Origin: Fragilaria crotonensis
Taxonomy: Eukaryota; Bacillariophyta; Fragilariophyceae; Fragilariales; Fragilariaceae
Direction: 5' to 3'
Assembly: GCA_022925895.1 (NCBI GenBank)
Contig: JAKSYS010000010.1
Coordinates: forward strand, 62,001 to 126,000
DNA length: 64,000 bases
Shown here: positions 32,918-42,582 of the stretch, piece after piece
How positions within the stretch are numbered: the stretch's first letter is position 1
Layout of the letters: every line of letters begins with the position of its first letter
The notes under the pieces: generated by a model
The model's database searches: none
What the model saw: the letters and a program-made list of their open reading frames with translations, nothing else
Told to the model about the DNA's origin: nothing
Position numbers and translations under genes: made by a program

Positions 32918-34702
32918 ATGATCATGATTCTGGGTCTCTCCAAGCCTTTATTATCCACCATGATGAGAAGGAGACAGCCGTTCTTGGAGATGCAACAGTG
33001 GTTTACGACAAGTCCACGCTTCCATCATGGAAGACAATACGCGACAAGACCCATGTCATTCTCAAGCAAGTCCAATTTGCTTGCTGCAAGACAATGGACG
33101 ATTGATTCTAGAGCATCGATTCCTTGTTGGCGTTTCTTTTCCGAGATAACGATGATCAAACAAGACGACGATAAAAACAATGATAACAACAATCAGCAAT
33201 CAGATGACACAACAAAAGGTTTTCACGAAGCCAAGGCAAGAGCAATCAGCCAGGAAATCTCAATGCTTGGGAAGAAACAAAAATGGAAAGAAATCTTGCT
33301 GGTGTACCGTCAGGAAAAAAAGTTTTTCAATAGCGTCTGCTATTCCGTTGTATTCAATCAATTGGGAAAGATTCAATCATTCAACAAGACAGATGCAACA
33401 TTTCTGACGTTTCTAGAGGACTTGAGCAACCAGCTCCAATTGAATGGTATACAATGGATGGATGCCCGTGGTTTTGCTGCTGTTTTACATGGAATCGCCA
33501 AGATGGATCTTCGCAACAATCCATGTGCCATGCAACTATTCCATCTGATGAATAGCGACGAGAACGTGAAATGGTTTTTTGACAATGCCAACACGCAAGT
33601 GGTCGCAAACTGCGTTTGGGCCTTTGCGAAACTTGGAGTTCAATCACCAAAACTATTCACTTCGCTCGATACAGAGGCTGAGCGTTTGTTTGCAAAGTGC
33701 TCTCCACAAGCGTTCGCCAACTGTGTTTGGGCTTGTGGGAAGCTGGAAGTCCAATCGCCCAACCTGTTTGCTCAGATTGATCGCAAGGTGGGATATTTGT
33801 TTGAGTATGGCACTCCACAAGATATTTCAAATTGTGCTTGGGCTTGCGGGAAGCTTGGAATCCAGGCACCTGATTTGTTTGCTAGCATCGAACTCGAGGC
33901 TGACCGTTTCTTTTACAATGGTACTTCACAGAATGTCGCCAGTTGTGTTTGGGCTTGCGGGAAGCTTGGAATCCAGTCACCCAATCTATTCTTGTTGGTT
34001 GAACGCGACGCAGAACGTTTCTTTTACAATGCCAATCCACGTACTGTCGCAAATTGTGTTTGGGCTTGCGGAACGCTGGGAGTCCAGTCACCCAATCTGT
34101 TTGCTCTTCTGGATCGCGAGGCTGAGAGTTTCTTTGACAATGACACTCTGCAAGGTGTTTCAAACTGTATTTGGGCTTGCGGGAAGCTAGGAGTTCAGTC
34201 ACCCAATCTTTTTGCTGTGCTGGATCGCGAGGCAGCGCGTTTGTTGGACAAGGGCACTCCACAAGGTGTTGCCAATTGTGTTTGGGCATGTGGGGCGCTT
34301 GGTGTCCAGTCACCCAATCTGTTTGCTCGGCTCGATCGCGAGGCAGATCGTTTGTTTGATGATAGCCCTCCACAAGCGGTCGCTAACTGCATTTGGGCTT
34401 GCGCAGTTCTTGGAATCAAGTCACCCAAACTATTTGCGTTGCTTGATCGCAAGGCGGGCTACATGTTTGACATTGGATCGGTACAAGATATCACAAATAG
34501 TGCGTGGGCCTGTGGGAAGCTTGGTATCCAATCACCTGGTTTTTTCGCTTTGCTCGATCAAAAGGCAGGGCATTTCTTTGGTAGTGGCAAGAACCAAAAA
34601 CAGTTGTTAACATGTATTTGGGCTTGCAAGCAGCTTGGAATCGAATCTCCCTCCCTTTTGGGATTGCTCGATAGCGAGGCCAAGCATGGTGCACACCTGT
34701 GA
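32918..34702 (+). CDS. Organelle-type 37-residue-repeat RNA-binding protein (HPR/OPR-like)
   Basis: A single exon of 594 residues from the ATG at 32918. The first 70 residues are basic and Ser/Thr-rich (RRRQPFLEMQQWF, SFSSKSNLLAARQW), resembling a mitochondrial or plastid transit peptide. After a helical region, ten tandem repeats of 37 residues run from about residue 223 to the end, each close to QGVANCVWACGKLGVQSP followed by NLFALLDREAERLFDNGTP. Paired-helix repeats of this length and pattern are typical of heptatrico- and octotricopeptide proteins, which bind organelle transcripts. No RAP or other effector domain is attached. The gene begins 283 bp after the SET gene on the same strand. 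RNA binding is inferred from the repeat class. Confidence 0.75.
   Translation: MIMILGLSKPLLSTMMRRRQPFLEMQQWFTTSPRFHHGRQYATRPMSFSSKSNLLAARQWTIDSRASIPCWRFFSEITMIKQDDDKNNDNNNQQSDDTTKGFHEAKARAISQEISMLGKKQKWKEILLVYRQEKKFFNSVCYSVVFNQLGKIQSFNKTDATFLTFLEDLSNQLQLNGIQWMDARGFAAVLHGIAKMDLRNNPCAMQLFHLMNSDENVKWFFDNANTQVVANCVWAFAKLGVQSPKLFTSLDTEAERLFAKCSPQAFANCVWACGKLEVQSPNLFAQIDRKVGYLFEYGTPQDISNCAWACGKLGIQAPDLFASIELEADRFFYNGTSQNVASCVWACGKLGIQSPNLFLLVERDAERFFYNANPRTVANCVWACGTLGVQSPNLFALLDREAESFFDNDTLQGVSNCIWACGKLGVQSPNLFAVLDREAARLLDKGTPQGVANCVWACGALGVQSPNLFARLDREADRLFDDSPPQAVANCIWACAVLGIKSPKLFALLDRKAGYMFDIGSVQDITNSAWACGKLGIQSPGFFALLDQKAGHFFGSGKNQKQLLTCIWACKQLGIESPSLLGLLDSEAKHGAHL
33590..34690 (+). repeat. 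Ten in-frame 111-bp repeats within the repeat-protein gene
   Basis: The 111-bp period encodes the 37-residue repeat; words such as GCTTGCGGGAAGCTTGGA recur with few changes. The similarity at DNA level suggests recent amplification. Confidence 0.85.
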
Positions 34703-35722
34703 TTCTTTGTGCTTCAGAACATTGACTTTGTCTCAGACTTGCGGTGGATGACTTTGCTGTTGTCAGCAGAAGACGATGCATTGCCGTGGCTAGTCTGTAT
34801 GCTTACTTGAGAAATGACAACCAAGACTGTTGGTGCAGGACTAGCTCCCCTCCCGCCGTACATCAGCACTATCAAGGGTAGATTTGTGAGCTAATGTGCT
34901 GGCAAGAAATGGTGGATGCTGCTGTAATACACAAAGCAGGTGTTCAACTCATTGACAGAGACTGTCTCTTATGGGCTTGATTGTCGCATCGTCATGTAGG
35001 CTAGCAATATATGATATAATCATGTTCAGAAGGAGGAAATGGGTGCTTGGCACTGTACACTAGAGGTGCTGGTATTACAGTCGGCTGTGGTTTGTCTGGG
35101 AGGTTATACTGTACCGTACACCAGTCAGTAATCAGTACAGCGATGAAAGGCATCATCTGATTGGCTGGTTGATGAATCTGACTGCATTCCCAGCCCTGCG
35201 CCAGAGGCAATCTTACGGAACACGTCATAGCACTTTGTATACTGGATTCGGCTACACCATGCAGTCGATAAGTGAAGCGTCGTATACAAATGTGTGTGAA
35301 ATAATTTTCCGATGAATTATTGTTCCGCAGTGGATTCCATGGATCAAAGAGGAAACCCGGAGGTTGAAAGATCGCTGCGCTGGTGTCAACACGTCAAAAG
35401 TCAACCAGCAATTCGTGCTGCTGATCACGCCACATCCAACTCGGGTCACGGTTTGTGGTTTGCCATCACGTTATGCCTCGGAACGTTGTGGCATAGTGAC
35501 TGAATAGTCCCTGGTACTGTTGGACTGTACCCTTAAGGTATACCCATACAACTCACTGTACTACAATAACGTTGCGAAGTAGTACGTGCGAAGCGTCATC
35601 ATCGCTATACATCATCCATCTTTCATAAAAATTCATCTTTCATCATCATCTATCATCCACCAGTTGAGTGATTTCCACATCTTACAACTTTGAAAACCAA
35701 CAATCGAAACTCTGCTCAAATC
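34703..35722. other. Intergenic region before Psb27
   Basis: No recognisable gene. GTACTG-type words occur around 35050-35130 and 35510-35590. The right end is the promoter side of psb27, with ATCATC repeats at about 35595-35655. Confidence 0.5.
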
Positions 35723-36764
35723 ATGAAGACTCAAATCCTCCTTGTTACGGCCTGTGCTTCTGTGCTTGGTGTTACCGCTTTCAATCCTACTGTGAGTCCG
35801 TGCTGTGTACACTTGTTCGCATTCGTGTTCAGTGTGCACTGCTGATTCCCTGGTGCTGCACTGTCTGCTACCTACGTAGTCTATGCATGCCATGGCAGTC
35901 TTGATTGGTCACTTGTGTCGGCAGCGATCTCGAACATGTTTGATTATTTCATAGCTCCATTTTTCTTCGTCGCATGGGACCCATCGATGTTTGCTGCGAT
36001 TGTATCACAACCATGGGTGTTGGATGACCTCTTGGACTTTCTACCTAGGTGTAGTGGGGACAAGTTCTCTGGCTGATGATGCCTTCACAAGCATGGCGAT
36101 GGTACACATGACTCGATGGTATCTCTTAGCTCGAGCTGTGCGGTGTTAAATCTGTTACTTTTTTCCGGTCGACATACTCCTTCGGCTGTGAGTAACTGTA
36201 ACTCATCACTCACTCCGATTTTCTCCCCTTTCCTCAACCTTCTCCCACCCCTCTGCTATGCGTGGTTCATTATTATTCTGTTCACAACATTGATAATCAC
36301 TGCTTCATTGGTAACTGCAGCCATCTCGACGTGATTTTGTCAAAATTGCCGGTATTGCCACAGCAGCTGCACCATTCCTTGCGGCCCAAGCTGAGGTTGA
36401 AGTCCCAGCACAAACTGTGGAATACTCATTCCCCACGGATTGGGGTCTTTCCTTCAAGTACGACGAAGATGCCGCCAAGGTCCGCGAGCACATGGTGGTC
36501 GCCACCGGAATGGCCAAGGGAGCCGAACGCATGGAGGACTATGGAAAGAACATGAAGAAGGAAATGATTGACTTTGTCTCCTACTACCGTCGATTCCCAA
36601 AGGTCGCAGGAAAGCCATCATTCTCGACTCTCTACACCTCAATTAACGTCCTTGCTGGCCATTACACTTCTTATGGTTACAAGTACCCACTTCCTGAGAA
36701 ACGACGCAAGCGTCTGTATCAGGAGTATGCCGAGATTGATAAGTCTCTCAAGCGTGGTCGTTAA
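35723..36764 (+). CDS. psb27: Photosystem II assembly protein Psb27, plastid-lumen targeted
   Basis: Exons 35723-35791 and 36321-36764, with a 529-bp GT-AG intron in phase 0, give 170 residues. Exon 1 is a signal peptide ending in the diatom plastid motif (ASVLGVTAF|NPT). Exon 2 opens with a twin-arginine thylakoid signal (PSRRDFVKIAG, hydrophobic core, AQAEV). The mature part matches Psb27: FVSYYRRFPKVAGKPSFSTL, TSINVLAGHYTSYG and PLPEKRRKRLYQEYAE. Psb27 binds CP43 and helps assemble and repair photosystem II in the thylakoid lumen. The intron falls between the two targeting signals. It is convergent with the zinc-finger gene 210 bp away. Confidence 0.93.
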
Positions 36765-36974
36765 ATAACAATAGCCCGGGTTGTAGTGGTGGTGTTTCCT
36801 AACTCTTCCGTTGTTGCCGTATGAAACAAGTCGGTTAATAAGCTAATCCCTGACTTTCTCTTGACAAGCTGTAGTAATTCACTAAGCTAAAATGTTTCCA
36901 AAATTGAATCCCTCTATTTTACACGAACTTTGTAGTTGTATCTGCAGAGGGACTCCGGTATTTATGACAGTATA

Positions 36975-38672
36975 TCAATGATTCATATTGACTTCGTCCC
37001 CATGAAGTCGTTCCCATAAATGTTCAAAGAACGTTTTGCGCCATCCCGGAACAAGTCGTGCCGACTTGTGCTTTTCCGTCTTTTTCCGGATGAGCTCTTC
37101 CTTGACGGCGCGTGGGCACTTGCGGCATTTTAACACATGCGCGTGGATGTTTTGCGACGTGGAATTCGTCGACAGGGCCTTGCTGTTGAGCGGAAAGTAC
37201 TTGCCCAATCCCGCGTGGCCTTGACAATGACGACATTGGAAACCGGCAAAGCCGATTGGACCCTTGCTCCGCGCCACGAAACGATCGGCTTCTGTAAAGT
37301 AACATGGTTCCACTTGGCGTAGTAAGAAATAGACGTACGGAGGAATCATCTCTTGGTCGCTTGGGAGACAGATGAAACCGCCAGACTGCTGTTGGTCAGA
37401 TGCTTCGCAGGAGTCCTTCTCATTCATGGCAGCAGCTGTTGGTTTCTTGGTTTCGGGCATCCAGTCTTTCTCAGGTTGAGATGGTTCACGTTCAAAGCGA
37501 ATGCCATCAGCCGTGTCCACCATTCCAATGGCACGAGCTGAATCGGTCCAATATTGACGTGTCGTCGGAACCCAGACGCTTGCATTTTGGAGCTTGTCAA
37601 GTACGCTTTGAGTATCATCGCCAACATCCAAACAAGCGGGAAGGTGGACTCGTTGCCAGCGCTTCACCGACTCGTATATGCCTGCCGTGGACGTTGGGTA
37701 GCTGACGGCGGCCACAGCCTTTTCCGACAGGGGACGGTGCGCACAAAACTTGCAACGAATCCCTACTTGATGCAGAGCGATTCGTCCGCGCTTGGAGGTT
37801 TTCAGGACATCTTGTTTCGTGGCGGAGAATGCTTCAATACAGTGCTTACGAAGGTAGCAGTTCAATTCAGAGAGCCATTCGCGATCCGCTGGATCGACAG
37901 CAAGGGCGACGCAACCAGTGAACCAGTTTGTGGAAACCACTGCATCGCGCACCGCAATCTCTTCGTCAGCAACTGTTTTCTCCGGTTGTCGCGTTTGTTC
38001 GTCATTCTCATCCGTCTTGTTGCAAACGCGCTTGCATTCGTCCTCGTGAGCGCACGCTTCCTCGTAGGTGGAGAAGGATGCCGAGTTGCAGAAATCGCAG
38101 ATCCAAGTGTTCGCCGCAGGCGATGTCACGATAGGAAAGGAAGGTTGCGATCGAGCAAAGGCAGCGTGGGGTGGAACGAATGCAGCCTGACTCGGAACCC
38201 ATGGGCGAAACATCATGTGATGGCGGTATCCTGGAGGTAGTGCTAGGACGGGGCGAAAACTGTGTACTGGGGGGTAGGGTGGGTATGCCATCGGGCGTTG
38301 AGGAACCAACATTGGCCTTCGTCGACGAATCAACCGAGAAGCGACTGGCCCCGGATACACAACAGCCCGTTCGGGGACTTCAGCAGAGAAGTGAACACGT
38401 TTTCTCTTATTTGCAGGAGTGACAGGAGTGATAGGAACGGCGCCTGTCCTGAGCTCTTCGATATTCGTGACTCTTGGCGACTGTCCTGATTCCCTATCTG
38501 CGACACTTTTTGGAGAGTCTAATGCAAGAGAGGCCAGCGCCATGGCAGAGTCAAGCTCTGATCGTTGCAAAGCGGATGGTGCAAATGATTCACTGACTTT
38601 ACGACGCTTTGGGGAAGACACCATCTCAGTTGGGCTCGCACTCCTCTTATCGACTGCAACTTCCACCGGCAT
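36975..38672 (-). CDS. Nuclear zinc-finger protein with several C2HC fingers
   Basis: A single exon of 565 residues. A nuclear localisation signal of SV40 type (SPKRRKV) lies at residues 19-25. A Pro-rich region leads to a first finger CDFC...HEDEC at about 192-213. A domain with CKFC...HLPAC at about 307-347 includes the conserved YPTSTAGIYESVKRW, and a second domain with CRHCQGHAG ... HVLKCRKC lies near 480-525. The pairing of a C2HC finger with two such C..C...H..C domains is, from memory, a family of diatoms and their relatives without a known function. DNA binding and regulation are inferred from the fingers and the NLS only. Confidence 0.7.
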   Translation of the reverse strand: MPVEVAVDKRSASPTEMVSSPKRRKVSESFAPSALQRSELDSAMALASLALDSPKSVADRESGQSPRVTNIEELRTGAVPITPVTPANKRKRVHFSAEVPERAVVYPGPVASRLIRRRRPMLVPQRPMAYPPYPPVHSFRPVLALPPGYRHHMMFRPWVPSQAAFVPPHAAFARSQPSFPIVTSPAANTWICDFCNSASFSTYEEACAHEDECKRVCNKTDENDEQTRQPEKTVADEEIAVRDAVVSTNWFTGCVALAVDPADREWLSELNCYLRKHCIEAFSATKQDVLKTSKRGRIALHQVGIRCKFCAHRPLSEKAVAAVSYPTSTAGIYESVKRWQRVHLPACLDVGDDTQSVLDKLQNASVWVPTTRQYWTDSARAIGMVDTADGIRFEREPSQPEKDWMPETKKPTAAAMNEKDSCEASDQQQSGGFICLPSDQEMIPPYVYFLLRQVEPCYFTEADRFVARSKGPIGFAGFQCRHCQGHAGLGKYFPLNSKALSTNSTSQNIHAHVLKCRKCPRAVKEELIRKKTEKHKSARLVPGWRKTFFEHLWERLHGDEVNMNH

Positions 38673-41101
38673 TGTTCAAACAGTGTTCAATAGATGAATC
38701 AACGCAGCGTTGCATCTAAAATGTGTCTAAGGTCCAAGACTGAAGAAAGTAGTAAGATGTGCGGGTCGATCAGTTGCGACCTCCAAAACAGAAAATTTCC
38801 CCTGATGAAAAATGCATGAGATGCTCCTTAGACAAGATTTCTCCAAATCTCAACTGCCGGTCATGCATGTTGACGTCTCTGATATACTCACACAACTAAA
38901 TACCCAATTTTGGATCTGGTGAAGATAAGGGGGGAGGTGCACCTGCCATCGATACATATACAGCACATAGGAGAATCTTGCGACAAGATCATTCCAGCCG
39001 TTGGGTACTGTTTTGACAAAAATCCAGAAGTGTGAAGTGCACTTCGACTCTTTCATAACCGTTGAAGGTGGCAGGTGCGCTGTGGTAATGAATTTTACGT
39101 AGAAATGAAGCAGCCCGAGACAAAATTGTGTAATGAGTTCCGAAACCTACGACATGCTGCTCGCAAGTCACTTTACTACGCGAACTCACGTGGACTTCAC
39201 GGATGATGTCATCCTGTGATGCAGGTGGGATGGATTGTTGATTTTGTGTATGTATTGTATGATGAGGGTCGAGTTGGGATCAAGTTTATAGGTGATGCGA
39301 CAAATTCACCGCATAGAAGGGGCTCGGGAGCGCTCCGGAAATCAGACCGGAAAAGAATTTCAGAGTTGATTCGTTAACAAACGATGCACGTTAGGCGTTG
39401 TTGACAGCAGCGAAGGTAGAGTTAATTGCGAAATGATTGAGTCTGAGCATCGTTCATGGAGCAAATTTGAACTATGACCGGGCATGGCAGCATTCAGCGC
39501 ATTTCCCATCGCGCCCGTTCCGCGGAAAATTGGCAGACAGTACCGATAAAACATCGATCAACCTGGGATGGCCGCAAGAACTGACGAATGTCAAAAGGAA
39601 AAATAAAAAGTCGCAGGTCGCGGAGCACGCAAAATGTTACTCAGTAATAGTACTGCCGCTGATCAAAAGGAGTGCCTCTGCAGTAGCTTGACATCGGATC
39701 TATGTCAAGTGCGTACAAGGCATGATTTGACGTCTGAAACCCAGAGTCAACTTCTTCCAATCTTCACACTATTTGGTTGAAACATGAAGGACGGAAGAGG
39801 CCATGCCGAGCTACGTCAGGCGCTTATGACGTGTTGTAATGCCCTTGTGAATGACAGCTGTTGTCCATCAGAGGTTCATTCTCGTGGAACTGCACGCTAC
39901 CGGAAAGATTCAACCTTGCTACTCTGAGGTTCTCGTCCCATAATTCTCCATTACGCGAATATTCGCATTACTCTTGAACGAGTTTGCCTCGGCTATCAAT
40001 GATGTACATGGTACGTTGATGTTGGGGTTCAAGAACAGCTCGTGCATGTTTGACTTCCTCTAAAATCCAACTGTTGGTTGGTTAGGTAAGAGGTTTGGTG
40101 TGACGGTCCGCTCACTGGTGGGTTCACATGTGTCATGCATAGCGACGTTCGGCAACCAAGTTCACGGTCGAATTCATCGAAGACCGACGGACGTTATGTC
40201 AAAAGGTGTCGTCGCAGGAACTGAAATCTCTGCGGTAGATGTTTGAATAAAATCCTAGTTTACCAGGTTGAACAAACTAACACCTGAAAAACCAATCGAT
40301 GGCAACCCTCTTCTAAGATAAGCCGACTTTTCCGTTGGCGCATGATTTAGACTTACAAGTGCGTGCCTGCCATGGATGTCATGGAAGATGCCATAAATTA
40401 CATCATCTAATATGAGACATGAGCTTTCATGATTTGACAAGGAAACCAAGTTAATGGATGAACAACGAAACTCCAATAGTACGCAAGAAGAATATCAATG
40501 ATATACGAGATACGAGTGGCATATATTTAGAGATTTAGAGCTGTCGTTCGATTCCATACGGCACCTATGTTTTTCGAAAACCGCAAATTCCAGTATGAAC
40601 ATACGAGCCCTACGAACTCCTCAATTGAGAAGGTCTGGTAAATGAGCAATTAAGCTTTGTTGTCCCAGATTTAAAACCGTCATTTGCCGGACATACAAAA
40701 GGAGTCACGTTTTGTGTGGTAAATGTGAATGTAACACTGCAACATCCTTCGGCGAAATACATAATTAAATTCAGATATGAATAATGAATCAATCAAGAGT
40801 GCGCTCACCAATAAAATCATTTATGTTCCTTGATACATAATTTTACCCTATATACATATTCGCGTTCTGTTTCATTTTATTGAAATTCCGCGAGTAAAAG
40901 AATATAAAGTATATAGACATGGATCAGCCCGCCGGTACTAACGGTACGTTTCACCCTTAGTATCCGATTCACCTCTCAATTCCCTCGAGAGTACTAGCGA
41001 GTACTGTACGAGGTACGATGCTCCATATATGGCTTTCGTGAAGCGTTCAAATTTGTTACAATTGTGTGTAAAGTAATAAACCAGAGAAATAGTTTATCGC
41101 A
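38673..41101. other. Long stretch without a recognisable gene
   Basis: 2.4 kb with only short open frames, none with a domain. It has ordinary base composition and contains no repeat, transposon end or tRNA that I could find. Its two ends are the upstream flanks of the divergent genes at 38672 (minus) and 41102 (plus). A TATA-like stretch (AATATAAAGTATATAG) lies near 40901-40917. Confidence 0.5.
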
Positions 41102-42219
41102 ATGAAGTTCCTTGTCGCCTGGTGTCTTCTCGTTGCGGCTCCTCTCGCCCAGAGTTTGGACTTGTCCTTGCAAAGCTTCACGTGCGATGAAAGCCTGCCA
41201 TTCTATGCCGTCAAGCTCACCATGAGTTGCAATGGAAATACGAAATGCACATTTGGCGAGACTGCTACAATCTATGGTGAACGTAAGTGGCTCATTGTTT
41301 TGGTTGATCTTTGAAAATCATGTCCCTGCATTCTATTTGCTCATCTTATCGTCTCGCTCTGGATGCCAATCTGTGGTGTGGACTCTAAAACCATGCAGTC
41401 GTCTACAACAGCACCCTTGACTCTGGACTTATGGACAACACCGTGTACGCCACTTCCGTGTTGCAGTTGATGACGCTGGAGTATCGTCTCTTTCAACAAT
41501 TGCCACTGAATGTGTGTGGCAAATGGGTGACTGAAGCAGATAGTCAGGTTGTGTCTGCGGAATCCGCTGAGGAAGACGGTGGGCGTCGCCGTTTGGCGGA
41601 TGCTGCGGATGGAGCGGACGATGCAGAGGATGCGGATGCTGCTGAGGATGCAGATGCTGCTGAGGATGCGGATGCTGCTGAGGATGCAGATGCTGCCGAG
41701 GATGCAGATGCTGCTGATGCTGCTGACGAAGGAGATAGTTTGTGGACAGACGACACTGTCCGTGACGATCAATGTCCTGAAAACGGTGTTTACGCGTTTA
41801 CGGTCACATACACACTTCCAAGTGCTGAAGAGAAGACAGCTTGGTTGGCAACTGGATGGACAGGATCCGGGCAAGTATCCCTCTATACCGAACAGAACAA
41901 CGCGGACTCGTTGGTTGGTTATTGCAAGCTCAAATTGGGAACCTCGGTCACCCCATCTGCATCACGAGGATTCAACACACCATCAGCTCGCGTTGCCTCC
42001 TTTGTTGCAGTTGGAGTAGTTGCTGCTCTCCTCTTGCTCTGCGTCTATTGCAGCTGTTGCCGTACCTACCGAAGACCTCCTCGTAACAAGGAATACCTGG
42101 AGCGCGATCCTATTGAGAATGACAGGTCGCGCGATGCGGAAGCGGATTATCAAAGCATGAGTGACTCCAAGCCGTGGGCATCAACAGGAAGCAAGTCTTC
42201 TAGTCGTGGGTGGGCATAA
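41102..42219 (+). CDS. Single-pass secretory-route membrane protein with Glu-Asp-Ala repeats
   Basis: Exons 41102-41282 and 41399-42219, with a 116-bp GT-AG intron, give 333 residues. There is a clear signal peptide (MKFLVAWCLLVAAPLAQS), a lumenal or extracellular part with scattered cysteines, a low-complexity EDADAA repeat near residues 130-165, one transmembrane segment near 260-280 (VASFVAVGVVAALLLLCVY) followed by CSCC, and a cytoplasmic tail of about 50 residues ending SSSRGWA. The family is not recognised. Orientation and topology suggest a cell-surface or Golgi type I protein. It is convergent with the LRR gene 363 bp away. Confidence 0.8.
41610..41728 (+). repeat. In-frame GAGGATGCNGATGCTGCT repeat
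   Basis: About five copies of an 18-bp unit encode EDADAA. They lie within the second exon and can change length by slippage without shifting the frame. Confidence 0.85.
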
Positions 42220-42582
42220 ACGAGTGAGATTAATATTTGTTATTGTGTCTTATACGCAAGCAGTTTTCTCTCGGTTGAGCTTGCTCTGTTAAAGTCAGAC
42301 TCACGACACATGTAATCAATAGTACACGTGCTCCTTTCTAAAGTGAGTAGAAAAGTAACAAGTAATTACACAATTTTATCAGAGTCTAACTCATACAGGC
42401 AATTTAATGAGTTGCCGTTAGAATCTTCTGCTGCTGAGAGGCTGGAAGTGCAACGCCTTAAAGATGCATGTCGGGCTCAATCTTATCAAGCTCTAACGAA
42501 ACAGGCAATTTCTTGCCGTTAGAATGTTTTGATACTGCGAGTCATTAGCCTCATATCAGACTGCAAGTCATCTGAAGTCGGA
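42220..42582. other. Convergent 3' region with a short repeated hairpin
   Basis: Two similar segments, ACAGGCAATTT...TTGCCGTTAGAAT, lie at about 42397-42424 and 42502-42525; each can fold into a short hairpin. They sit between two convergent genes and could be 3'-end elements; this is a guess. Confidence 0.4.
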
